Assembly (NCBI GenBank): GCA_007123455.1
Contig: SKKZ01000051.1
Location: 1-15,282 of the forward strand
Direction: 5' to 3'
DNA from: Coriobacteriia bacterium
Lineage (GTDB): Bacteria; Actinomycetota; Coriobacteriia; Anaerosomatales; SLCP01
DNA length: 15,282 bases
Positions within the stretch are counted from its first letter, which is position 1. Each line of letters begins with the position of its first letter. The translations under genes were made by a program, and so were the position numbers. The notes beneath the pieces are model-generated. The model was given only the letters and a program-made list of their open reading frames with translations. It made no database searches and was not told where the DNA came from. Positions 7,066 through 14,065 of this stretch are shown one piece after another.

Positions 7066-7611
7066 GTGAAGATGGTGAGATGTCGCATCTGTGGCGAGAC
7101 CTATCTGGGCTCGGAGATCCCGAGTCACTGCCCCTTCTGCGGGGCACACCGTGATCACCTGATATCTGCCGAGGAGTACCCGGCCGATATCAACGACGTC
7201 CAACTGACCGAGGTCGAAAGAGCCGATTTGGAGACGTCGATAGAGCTGGAGCGCTCCAACACACGGTTCTATCTCGGAATGGCGCAGCACAAGTCCGAGC
7301 ACGTTCTTTCGTCGACGTACAAACGCCTTGGAAAGGTCGAGGCCGAGCACTGCGAGCTCTTCTGCGAACTTGCCGGCGTCGACGAGCCCGAGGATCTCTC
7401 GGTGCCGATGGAGGTCTCTGACGACTGGTGCGCCAACATCGCGGAGTCGGTCGAACGGGAGAAGCGCGCCGCATCCCTCTACCACCAGTTCGCGGCCCGC
7501 GCGACGAACGAGCGTATCCGGGAGGTCTTCTCAGCCGTAAGTGCCGTCGAGGCCGACCACATAGAACTCGACGGCGTCACTGCGGATTACGCCGGCTGCG
7601 AGCACGCATAG
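7066..7611 (+). CDS. Rubrerythrin-like protein with N-terminal rubredoxin-type knuckle, 181 aa
   Basis: Predicted non-haem di-iron peroxidase/oxygen-defence protein of the ferritin-like superfamily. A short metal knuckle comes first (C6-x2-C9 ... C22-x2-C25, in CRICG and CPFCG). A four-helix erythrin domain follows, with di-iron ligands visible as E62 (ERSNTRFY), E92xxH95 (EAEH), E127xxE130 (ESVE) and E162xxH165 (EADH); all expected ligands are present. Classical rubrerythrin carries its rubredoxin at the C-terminus. The N-terminal placement recalls the 'reverse' rubrerythrins of clostridia, which reduce H2O2 and O2 with NADH via redox partners. The start is GTG 7066, with AAGGAG (7053-7058) seven bases upstream; the ATG at 7072 would be too far from it. 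It follows the DJ-1/PfpI gene and ends before a strong terminator. Confidence 0.85.
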   Translation: MKMVRCRICGETYLGSEIPSHCPFCGAHRDHLISAEEYPADINDVQLTEVERADLETSIELERSNTRFYLGMAQHKSEHVLSSTYKRLGKVEAEHCELFCELAGVDEPEDLSVPMEVSDDWCANIAESVEREKRAASLYHQFAARATNERIREVFSAVSAVEADHIELDGVTADYAGCEHA

Positions 7612-7635
7612 GCCTTCCCGTCGCCGCTCTGCACT

Positions 7636-7673
7636 CAAACAGGCCCGGGCGCACCTCCGCCCGGGCCTGTTTG
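7636..7673. terminator. Bidirectional intrinsic terminator between convergent genes
   Basis: A perfect 16-bp stem starts with CAAACAGGCCCGGGCG (7636-7651), has a 6-nt loop (7652-7657), and closes with the complementary arm at 7658-7673. The A-run on one side and T-run on the other are short (AAA/TTT), but the stem is very GC-rich. It lies in the 84-bp gap between the plus-strand rubrerythrin-like gene and the minus-strand glycosyltransferase gene, so it can end both transcripts. Confidence 0.85.
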
Positions 7674-7695
7674 CACCCAACGGACTGCAGGGCTG

Positions 7696-8838
7696 TCAGG
7701 CGTCCGTGACGTCTCCGGCTGCTACGCGACGGAACTCCTCCGCGTAGCGGGGTGCCAGCCGCTCAAACGTGAACGACTCCGCTATCGACCGGGCAGCAGC
7801 GGGAGCAGGTCGCTCAAGGACGAGCGAGCGCAATCTCGCGACGAGTGCATCGGCGTGGGTGTACCGGAACTCGGGCGGGTAGAGTTCGGGATATGCAAGC
7901 CGGTCGGGAACGAGCGGGTAGCAACCTGCGTACGCGGCTTCGATCATCGCCAGGCCGAAGAACTCATTGACAGCGGTCGAGACCGCGACGTCCGCGGATC
8001 CGAGAAGCGCTGCGTACTCTGCCCGTGAGCCGGGCTCCCCAACGTGCACGAGTCGCTCACCGAGTGCTGTCGCAGCGTGTTGCATGCTGTCGGCCGTCTC
8101 CCGGAACGCCTGGCCGGCCACCACCACCTCGAAGTCGAGTCCCTCGGCAGCAAGTTTGGACACTGCCGCGAAGAAGGCCTCCGGGTCCTTGTCGTGCTCC
8201 CACCGGTGAGGCCACACGATCCGCGGACGCGATCCGCGAGCGGGTGGCATGGCCGCATCGAATGGCGTGGGGTCGAAAGGGGGCGCAAGCACAGCCGACT
8301 TGGCAGCGATGAGTTCGGAGACCCCGGCGGGATGGTGGTCGGGGAACCGTCTGAGGAACGGCGTGGACTCGGATACGAACTTCTCGAGATTCCAACGCGT
8401 GTTGAAGAGACAACGGTCGGCGGCGAGCGCGCTCGTGATGTTGGTGAGCGGGAACTGGAAGTCCCACTCCGCCTCGTGTCGGTTCGGGTACACGAGTTGG
8501 TTCTCGTGGAAGTACACGACCGTGGGGATGGCGGCGACAGTGGCTCCTGCCAATCCCTTGAACTCGGCCAGGTTCACGAAGGTCGAGGCGAACACGAGGT
8601 CCCACGGACGACCCGCTCCCCTACTCGCCTGCCACTCGCGGGCTTTACGGTGTGTCTCAGCGGCCATCGTGATCGCCGCACCACGCATGCGCCATTTCCA
8701 CTTGCGCGCGGGCAGAGTGAGCAGCGTCCACTCGGCATCGAGACAACCCGCCAGCCCGTCGAGCACGGCACGGTGCGAACCGCCGTAGTACGGCTCGAGC
8801 GCCAGGATGCGCAGCCTGTGGCCGGCGGCCGATACCAT
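7696..8838 (-). CDS. DUF3524 glycosyltransferase, QTMAN/GTDC1-like (tRNA-queuosine mannosyltransferase family), 380 aa
   Basis: GT-B glycosyltransferase. The N-terminal half carries features I associate with the DUF3524/GTDC1 family: LALEPYYGGSHRAVLDG near residue 12, LLTLPARKWKWRMRG (40-53), and VYFHENQLVYPN (108-119). The C-terminal half is GT4-like, with PHRWEHDKDPE and EFFGLAMIEAAYAG; its two glutamates, seven residues apart, match the donor-sugar E-x7-E motif. The vertebrate homologue GTDC1 (QTMAN) mannosylates queuosine at position 34 of tRNA-Asp; a tRNA role here is inferred from family and context. The ATG at 8838 shares its A with the thiI stop (TGATG) and has GGAGG six bases upstream, so translation is probably coupled to that tRNA-modification gene. 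A GTG three bases earlier is the alternative. A role in cell-wall or exopolysaccharide glycosylation is less likely, as no such genes are near. Confidence 0.82.
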   Translation of the reverse strand: MVSAAGHRLRILALEPYYGGSHRAVLDGLAGCLDAEWTLLTLPARKWKWRMRGAAITMAAETHRKAREWQASRGAGRPWDLVFASTFVNLAEFKGLAGATVAAIPTVVYFHENQLVYPNRHEAEWDFQFPLTNITSALAADRCLFNTRWNLEKFVSESTPFLRRFPDHHPAGVSELIAAKSAVLAPPFDPTPFDAAMPPARGSRPRIVWPHRWEHDKDPEAFFAAVSKLAAEGLDFEVVVAGQAFRETADSMQHAATALGERLVHVGEPGSRAEYAALLGSADVAVSTAVNEFFGLAMIEAAYAGCYPLVPDRLAYPELYPPEFRYTHADALVARLRSLVLERPAPAAARSIAESFTFERLAPRYAEEFRRVAAGDVTDA

Positions 8839-10061
8839 CACGAGCCTCCGGCCTTGACGACTCCCTCGGGGAGTCGCTTCGGTGCCCGATATGCGGGGCA
8901 GGCGAAGTCGCGGTACTCGGCGGAAGCGACCGCCCGGGCAACCATGCTCTCGACATCGAGGGCCGTCTCCGCATCACGCACCTGTGCGACGGTCGCGTGG
9001 GTCGCGGGGGTCCGAGGCATGAACAACGTGCAGCAGTCCGCGTGGTCCTGGGTGGACAGCTCGTACGTGCCGATAGCACGCGCCTCGGCGATGATCTCGA
9101 GTTTGTCGGTGCCTATCAGCGGACGCAGAACGGGCAGTGTGGCCGCGTCGTCGACGGCGGCAATGTTGGCGAGCGTCTGTGAGGCGACCTGACCGAGGCT
9201 CTCGCCTGTGACCAGCGCTTTGGCGTGCTCGACCGCTGCAAAGCGCTCGGCGATGCGGACCATGAGTCGTCGGTAGAGCAGTACGCGCAGGTCCGGCGGT
9301 GTCACCAGTGAGATCTCGCGCTGCAAGTCGCCGAATGGCACGGTGTAGATGCGCGCGACGCCGCCGGAATGTTCGAGCGCCCTTCCGATGTCGGCCACGA
9401 TATGCTCGGATGAGTCACTCGTCTGCGGTCGTCCCGAGAAATGCACCCCGATAGCGACGGCACCGCGCTTGACGAGTCGCCATGTAGCGACCGGCGAGTC
9501 GATACCCGCTGAAAGCAGCGAGACAACTGTGCCTGCCGAGCCCACGGGAAGACCACCCACACCGGGGAACTTCCGGCTGAACACGTATGCTTCGCCCTGA
9601 ACGACCTCGACAAAGCAGGTCACATCGGGATCGGACAGGTCGACCCTGAGTCCCGTCTCGTCGACGATGTACTGACCGATGATTCGGTTCATCTCGATGG
9701 ACGAGTGCGGATGGTCGGTGTTGGAGCGTCGTGCGACGACCGCGAACGTGCGGGCTCCGGGCTGCTCGCCCACCGCGAGCAGTGCAGCCGCGTTCATCTC
9801 CTGGCGCACTCGTGATGTGATATACGCAGCGGCTGCATACGAGACACCCGGCGTTGCGGCGGCGCGCACGCACACCGCGTCGAGCCGATCCTGATCGGGT
9901 ACGCGAACAATGAGGCGACTTGAGATGCGTTCGACTCGCTCAGAGGTGAGTTCGCCGACGGTGAACTGTAGGTTATCGCGCAGCCGCCGCTCGAAAGTGG
10001 AACGATTGCGCCCCTTGAGTCCGATCTCGTGGTAGTGAATGAGGGCTGCGCGCTCGAACAT
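8838..10061 (-). CDS. thiI: tRNA 4-thiouridine synthetase ThiI (no rhodanese domain), 407 aa
   Basis: ThiI adenylates U8 of tRNA and inserts sulfur to give s4U; in some bacteria it also supplies sulfur for thiazole synthesis. After a ferredoxin-like N-terminus with HYHEIGLKGRNRSTFERRL, a THUMP domain covers roughly residues 60-165. The PP-loop is SAGIDSPVA (184-192), with Ala replacing the second Gly of the usual SGGIDS. VTGESLGQVASQTLANI and the DCCTLFMPRTPATHA segment follow; the cysteines at 343-344 match the conserved catalytic-site cysteine. The protein ends after this, so it lacks the rhodanese domain of the 482-residue E. coli enzyme and must get sulfur another way. The start ATG 10061 is ten bases after the rpoZ stop and has no clear Shine-Dalgarno. 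A GTG at 10112 would add 17 unconserved residues and overlap rpoZ. Confidence 0.93.
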   Translation of the reverse strand: MFERAALIHYHEIGLKGRNRSTFERRLRDNLQFTVGELTSERVERISSRLIVRVPDQDRLDAVCVRAAATPGVSYAAAAYITSRVRQEMNAAALLAVGEQPGARTFAVVARRSNTDHPHSSIEMNRIIGQYIVDETGLRVDLSDPDVTCFVEVVQGEAYVFSRKFPGVGGLPVGSAGTVVSLLSAGIDSPVATWRLVKRGAVAIGVHFSGRPQTSDSSEHIVADIGRALEHSGGVARIYTVPFGDLQREISLVTPPDLRVLLYRRLMVRIAERFAAVEHAKALVTGESLGQVASQTLANIAAVDDAATLPVLRPLIGTDKLEIIAEARAIGTYELSTQDHADCCTLFMPRTPATHATVAQVRDAETALDVESMVARAVASAEYRDFACPAYRAPKRLPEGVVKAGGS

Positions 10062-10071
10062 GACGCGCGGG

Positions 10072-10320
10072 CTACTTGTAGCTGTCGTGGACCCGCTCGT
10101 AGCTGACGTCACCCGAAGCGATCTCCTCCAGGGCCTTCGTCAACGGCTTGGTCTTCGTCAACTCTGAGACCTGCGATGACGCCATGGTCAGCAGGGCCTG
10201 GTCACGCACGCCGTGCAGCATGTCATTGATCTGGCGAGCTCTGCGAGCGGCAACGATGCACAGGGTGTACTTGGAGTCGACCGTATCGAGCAGCAGGTCT
10301 ATCTCGGGCTTGATGACCAT
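10072..10320 (-). CDS. rpoZ: RNA polymerase omega subunit, 82 aa
   Basis: Small RNA polymerase subunit that binds beta-prime and aids assembly. The N-terminus KPEIDLLLDTVDSKYTLCIVAARRARQIND matches the omega signature, with the SKYxLxxxAxxRARQI core at residues ~16-31. The remaining acidic tail (KPLTKALEEIASGDVSYE) is also typical. Length is normal. It starts eight bases after the gmk stop. The only Shine-Dalgarno-like run, GAAGGA (10333-10338), sits inside the end of gmk twelve bases before the ATG, which is long, so coupling to gmk translation is likely. The gmk-rpoZ order is widespread in bacteria. Confidence 0.95.
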   Translation of the reverse strand: MVIKPEIDLLLDTVDSKYTLCIVAARRARQINDMLHGVRDQALLTMASSQVSELTKTKPLTKALEEIASGDVSYERVHDSYK

Positions 10321-10328
10321 AGGGGAAA

Positions 10329-10898
10329 TCAGTCCTTCTCATCGGTGAGGCGTCTCGGCGCATGGGATTCGACGATACACGCAAGCTCATCCGTGGCCCG
10401 CGCGACGTCGTCATTTATTATCACATAGTCGTAGGTGTCCGCAATCTCGAGCTCCGCAACGGCCCGGTGGAGTCGCCTCTCTATCTGCTCGGGCGTCTCG
10501 CTCCCTCGACCCTCGAGACGTCGCCGAAGCTCGACGAAGGATGGTGGCGCGATGAACACGAGCACGGCTGAGGGCATCAACCGTCTCACCTGTTCAGCGC
10601 CTTGTGGATCGATCTCGAGTATGACGGTCCGGCCTGCCCGCATCTGCTCTTCTACGGTGGAGCGCAGCGTCCCATACCGGTTACCGTGCACCTCGGCCCA
10701 CTCCAGAAACCCGCCCTCGGATATCAGACGATCGAACTCCTCGGCCGCAAGAAAGATGTAGTGCACACCTTCTTGCTCTCCTGGCCGAGGAGCACGAGTC
10801 GTCGCGGATATCGACAGCCGGAGCTCAGGGAATCGCTGCAGCAACTCCCGCACGAGCGTCCCCTTGCCGGCGCCGGAAGGCCCGGACACGATCAACAA
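10329..10898 (-). CDS. gmk: Guanylate kinase, 189 aa (start uncertain)
   Basis: Phosphorylates GMP to GDP with ATP. The P-loop GPSGAGKGT is at residues 6-14, followed by SISATTRAPRPGEQEGVHYIF (GMP-binding region), a FLEWAEVHGNRYGT segment, ILEIDPQGAEQVR, and the LID segment with the RRRLEGRGSETPEQIERRL arginines. The domain is complete. The first conventional codon is TTG 10898 (or TTG 10895), directly preceded by GGGTGAC, which is too close for a normal ribosome binding site. Compared with relatives, homology begins slightly upstream of this TTG (GD-LLIVSG). A CTG at 10953-10955 in the same frame overlaps the mihF stop, has GGAG eight bases before it, and would add 19 residues; the frame is open between them. 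Function certain, start not. Confidence 0.93.
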   Translation of the reverse strand: MLIVSGPSGAGKGTLVRELLQRFPELRLSISATTRAPRPGEQEGVHYIFLAAEEFDRLISEGGFLEWAEVHGNRYGTLRSTVEEQMRAGRTVILEIDPQGAEQVRRLMPSAVLVFIAPPSFVELRRRLEGRGSETPEQIERRLHRAVAELEIADTYDYVIINDDVARATDELACIVESHAPRRLTDEKD

Positions 10899-10951
10899 GT
10901 CACCCGGGTGGTCCGGCTCCGGGGGTGCAGGATCTTGGATCAGGCCGGCGA

Positions 10952-11260
10952 TCAGGCGAGCTTCTCCATGAGAGCCTCACGCTGGCGCGCGCCCAGGCCC
11001 TGGACCCGGCGGCTCTCGGAGATCTGCAGCTCGTCCATGATCTTGGCGGCCTTAGCCTTGCCGTAACCCGGAAGACTCTCGAGCAGTGTCGAGACCTTCA
11101 TGCGAGCAACAATGGGATCGTCCGTCTTCGCCATGACATCGGCGAAAGACATCTTGCCGTCCTTGATCTTGGCGCGAAGCTCGGCACGCTTCTGCCGCGC
11201 CTCGGCTGCCTTCTTGAGAGCAGCCTGCCGATCGGCGTCCGAAAGGTTGGGAAGTGCCAT
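10952..11260 (-). CDS. mihF: Actinobacterial integration host factor (mIHF), 102 aa
   Basis: Small nucleoid protein that bends DNA; the actinobacterial mIHF is unrelated in sequence to the alpha/beta IHF of proteobacteria. It has a basic helical N-terminus (ADRQAALKKAAEARQKRAEL). The core region, MKVSTLLESLPGYGKAKAAKIM followed by ELQISESRRVQGLGARQREAL, has the helix-two-turn-helix (H2TH)-type DNA contact with LPGxGKxKA and the strongly conserved RRVxGLGxRQ. Length matches the family. The ATG at 11260 has an excellent AGGAGG four bases upstream. It is the first gene of a likely five-gene operon with gmk, rpoZ, thiI and the DUF3524 gene. The protein is the best taxonomic marker in this window. 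Confidence 0.95.
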   Translation of the reverse strand: MALPNLSDADRQAALKKAAEARQKRAELRAKIKDGKMSFADVMAKTDDPIVARMKVSTLLESLPGYGKAKAAKIMDELQISESRRVQGLGARQREALMEKLA

Positions 11261-11305
11261 CGTTCCTCCTCATACTCTTAGGCGAAGCTTGCTCGACGCC
11301 CCACG

Positions 11306-11335
11306 ATTGTACGCACATTCGCGGGCCCCTTACAA
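11306..11335 (-). promoter_or_regulatory. Promoter of the mihF operon
   Basis: On the minus strand TTGTAA (11330-11335) and TACAAT (11306-11311) are separated by 18 bp. They match -35 and -10 boxes well and stand out in this GC-rich sequence. The start codon is 45 bases further on. Just upstream lies an imperfect palindrome, ACAACAATTGATGT (11342-11355), that could be a regulator site. No terminator hairpin is evident between pyrE and this promoter, so pyr transcripts may also read into mihF. Confidence 0.65.
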
Positions 11336-11388
11336 CCGAACACAACAATTGATGTTACGCCTGACCTGCGAAGATGCCAAGCCCTCTC

Positions 11389-11976
11389 TCACAGGAGGCG
11401 GCTTCCGGGTGAATCGAGAGGCACCCCGGCATCACATTGGACACACGAAGAAGGCTCCCAGGACTCGACCTCGAGTCGCAGTAGAGGTATGAGTTCTTCA
11501 GAGAACCGCTTGGGTCCCCCGCGGTCGATGAGTGAGAGTACGGCACCCGTCTCCCCACCGGCGGCGTGCACCAGCTCAGCCACCTCGGCAACTGATCCAC
11601 CCGTCGTGACCACGTCTTCTACAATCAGCACCCGCGCTCCCGACGGAACGGAGAACGAACGGCGAAGCCGCATCCGTCCCTCCTCGCGCTCGCTGAAGAT
11701 GAACCTGAGGCCTAGTGCCTGGGCGACTGCAAAGCCGATGATGATGCCTCCCACAGCGGGTGATGCGACGAGGTCGAAACTCCGACCTTGAAGGCGCGCC
11801 GCTGCAGTCGCTGCCAGCCGGGTGGTGAGTGCGGGATCTTCGAAGATGCGTGCGCACTGGACGTACGTCCCCGAGTGTTTGCCGCTCGTAAGCTGAAAGT
11901 GCCCGTGCAGGATCGCGCCTGCCTCCTGGAGCGCAGACCGCACCTCCTCTTCGGTCATGACGCCTGCTCGATCCAT
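11389..11976 (-). CDS. pyrE: Orotate phosphoribosyltransferase, 195 aa
   Basis: Joins orotate to PRPP to give OMP, the fifth step of UMP synthesis. The PRPP loop VLIVEDVVTTGGS is at residues 116-128. SGKHSGTYVQC (31-41), followed by ARIFEDPAL, marks the OPRTase subtype common in thermophiles, Firmicutes and actinobacterial anaerobes rather than the E. coli type. ASPAVGGIIIGFAVAQALG (71-89) and FSEREEGRMRLRR (94-106) are the other conserved segments. The start ATG 11976 lies seven bases after the pyrF stop, with a weak GGGTGAGAG upstream; ATG 11958 (MTEEEV) is possible. It is the last pyr gene; the next gene, mihF, has its own promoter. Confidence 0.95.
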   Translation of the reverse strand: MDRAGVMTEEEVRSALQEAGAILHGHFQLTSGKHSGTYVQCARIFEDPALTTRLAATAAARLQGRSFDLVASPAVGGIIIGFAVAQALGLRFIFSEREEGRMRLRRSFSVPSGARVLIVEDVVTTGGSVAEVAELVHAAGGETGAVLSLIDRGGPKRFSEELIPLLRLEVESWEPSSCVQCDAGVPLDSPGSRLL

Positions 11977-11983
11977 AGCTCTC

Positions 11984-12712
11984 TCACCCTTCTGCGATGA
12001 TGCGTTCCACGGATGCGGTTGGTTCGGATGCGGCGGTGATCGGCCGCCCGATCACCAGATGAGACGCGCCCGATACGAGCGCATCTCCCGGCGTAGCCAC
12101 ACGCGCCTGGTCGTCGCATGAAGCCCAGCTCGGCCGAACGCCCGGCGTCACGACGAGCGCCTCGGAGCCCATTATCGAGCGGGCGGCAGCGGCTTCGACC
12201 GGCGAGCATACGACGCCCTGGACCCCCGCCTCCCGCGCAAGCCATGTGAGGCGCTGAACCTGGTCCGCTGGCGAAGCGTCCACGCCCACCGTTGCCAGCG
12301 ATTGCGCATCCAGGCTCGTGAGCACGGTCACCGCAAGGACGTCGGGGGTATCCGATCCGCACTCTGCACTCCCCGCACAGGCGCCGCGCACCGCGGCTTC
12401 CATCATCTCGCGGCCCCCGGATGCATGCACGGTGAACATCCTGGCGCCCGTGCGGGCGATCTGGCGTGCGGCGCCTTCGACCTGATGCGGGATATCGTGC
12501 AGCTTCAAGTCGACGAAGACGGAGAAGCCCAGATCTCCCAAACGTTTCACGATGTCCGGTCCTTCGGCGTAGTAGAGCGTCATGCCCACCTTCAGGTGGC
12601 TTACGTGCCCGCGCAGAGTACGCGCGAGCGAGAGCGCCGTGTGCGCATCGGTGTCGAGCGCCACGATGATCGCCGCCCGCATGCGCTCATCAGCCGATCG
12701 CGTTCCATTCAC
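11984..12712 (-). CDS. pyrF: Orotidine 5'-phosphate decarboxylase, 242 aa
   Basis: Converts OMP to UMP. The TIM-barrel signature is complete: IVALD (D20), HLKVGMTLYY (K41), the catalytic DLKLHDIPHQV (D68, K70, D73), TVHASGG, VTVLTS, VTPGVRP (188-194) and the phosphate-binding IGRPIT. Length is normal. The predicted start is GTG 12712, six bases after the stop of the unknown membrane-anchored gene, with only a weak ribosome site, so it is probably coupled. An ATG ten codons further in (MRAAIIVALD) also fits the family's usual N-terminus. It lies between the unknown gene and pyrE. Confidence 0.95.
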   Translation of the reverse strand: MNGTRSADERMRAAIIVALDTDAHTALSLARTLRGHVSHLKVGMTLYYAEGPDIVKRLGDLGFSVFVDLKLHDIPHQVEGAARQIARTGARMFTVHASGGREMMEAAVRGACAGSAECGSDTPDVLAVTVLTSLDAQSLATVGVDASPADQVQRLTWLAREAGVQGVVCSPVEAAAARSIMGSEALVVTPGVRPSWASCDDQARVATPGDALVSGASHLVIGRPITAASEPTASVERIIAEG

Positions 12713-12718
12713 TGTCCG

Positions 12719-14065
12719 TCACCATCCCTCTGTACGCCATTCTCCGGTCCACACGACCTCACCGGTATCCTCCTCGCGGGCGAAGTTCACGAGGGTGTCC
12801 CGGGCGCGCATCGATCCTTCTTCGCGCTCCTTCTCGAGGACGAGAAGTCCGGCATCCGGATGGTACACCGAGAGTCCGGTGCCACTCACAGGGAAGCCGG
12901 CCTTTCGCACTCCAGAATCAGCCAGCCACCACATGGTGGCCACATCGGCACCAACTACCTCGGCCAGGAATCCTTCGTGTCCGCCACCCGGCACGTGTAC
13001 ACGCTCGGCCCCGGCCCACTCCTCAGGGGCAACCTGTCCGAGCGCATCGGATGCATCGAGCGCGACTTCACCGGGCACCATCGCACGGATTCCCGGCAGG
13101 CCATCCGTGTCCGTATCATCACCCAACTGATCCACCCAGAGCAGCATATCGCGTGTGAGGTGCCACACCGGACTGCCGGCATACTCGTGCGACACGCTCT
13201 GCAATGCCTGTGCAGCAATCGCACCCGTCCGGGCATCGATCATCAGAATCCGCCGCTCGAGCACCCCGACTTTCGGATCGCCTCCGCGAAACGGCCAGGG
13301 CCATCCACTCCGCCCCGCAGCAGAGAACTCAGCCGCATCCAGCAGTTCTGCGAGCGCCAGGTATCGACCTGAAGGCGACCAGCCCGTCACGTCGAACGAG
13401 CGCAGGTCGGAAGGCAGATCCGCCATCCGGTCCGCAACACCTGCTTCGGCATGGCCGATGAGGACAGCACCCGGATGGATCCCCGTCTCAGGATCGATCA
13501 CAGCCGTCGCAGACCACTCGGCCGGGCCGGGCCAACGACTCCACTGCGGCGCAGTGCCGGGCGGCACCGGTGTGAGAGCATGAGACTCGAGGTCCCATGC
13601 GAAGAGCGAGCCTGAAGCGGCATCGAACGGGCCGCCTGGCGGGACGAGTATCGACTCCCACTCCCCATCGGGATGCTCCGAAAGGTCGCTCGTGCCGAGC
13701 GGGACGAGCCACGCGATGGCACCGTACCGCTCAACAGCAGCGAGCCGGTACCCGGCGATCTCCCCGGTGTCCCCTGTCGTCCGGTCCCACGCCACGACGA
13801 CGGGAACACCGTCCGCGGTGGAGGTCTGGAGCACGCCGTAGCCGCCCTCGCCGCTCCATGTGACCCGCCCCGACGTGTCGACCCAGGCGTCATACTCCAT
13901 CTCGGCCGTGGAGACGAAATGGCGGACGGCCATGATCGCCCCGATACCGCAGGGGCACGCAAGGAGGAATGCGAGCATAACCGCGATGAGGACCACGGCC
14001 ATGCTCGCACGCCCATATCGTGACTCCTCGTATTCCTCGCTGCCCGAGCGGGCATATTCACTCAT
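12719..14065 (-). CDS. Unknown membrane-anchored protein inside the pyr operon, 448 aa
   Basis: Family not recognised. A polar, Glu/Arg-rich N-terminus of 21 residues precedes one strong hydrophobic segment (about 22-47), so it is probably a signal-anchored protein with its bulk outside. LLAC at 34-37 could pass for a lipobox, but hydrophobicity continues beyond the Cys and the N-terminus is acidic, so I favour an anchor. The exported part is rich in short beta-prone repeats with Trp and Asp/Gly turns (RVTWSGEGGYGVLQT, VTGWSPSGRYLAL, ILMIDARTGAIAAQAL, PVWHLTRDMLLWVD), suggesting a beta-propeller of TolB/WD40-like type. One acidic DDTDTDGLPG loop resembles Ca-binding loops. It begins with an ATGA overlap on the pyrD stop and ends six bases before pyrF, so it is probably translated with the pyrimidine enzymes. 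No catalytic motif is visible. Confidence 0.75.
   Translation of the reverse strand: MSEYARSGSEEYEESRYGRASMAVVLIAVMLAFLLACPCGIGAIMAVRHFVSTAEMEYDAWVDTSGRVTWSGEGGYGVLQTSTADGVPVVVAWDRTTGDTGEIAGYRLAAVERYGAIAWLVPLGTSDLSEHPDGEWESILVPPGGPFDAASGSLFAWDLESHALTPVPPGTAPQWSRWPGPAEWSATAVIDPETGIHPGAVLIGHAEAGVADRMADLPSDLRSFDVTGWSPSGRYLALAELLDAAEFSAAGRSGWPWPFRGGDPKVGVLERRILMIDARTGAIAAQALQSVSHEYAGSPVWHLTRDMLLWVDQLGDDTDTDGLPGIRAMVPGEVALDASDALGQVAPEEWAGAERVHVPGGGHEGFLAEVVGADVATMWWLADSGVRKAGFPVSGTGLSVYHPDAGLLVLEKEREEGSMRARDTLVNFAREEDTGEVVWTGEWRTEGW

Noticed and set aside
8044..9192. Plus-strand open frame (382 codons) across the DUF3524 gene and thiI
   Set aside because: It crosses the boundary of two well-supported minus-strand genes, has low-complexity composition, and lacks a ribosome site or motif.
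12302..13372. Plus-strand open frame (356 codons) across pyrF and the unknown gene
   Set aside because: Antisense to two genes with no recognisable domain or start signal; a GC-driven shadow.
12719..14065. Lipoprotein assignment for the unknown pyr-operon protein from LLAC at residues 34-37
   Set aside because: The hydrophobic segment continues past the Cys and the preceding region is long and acidic, so a signal anchor is more likely, though not proved.
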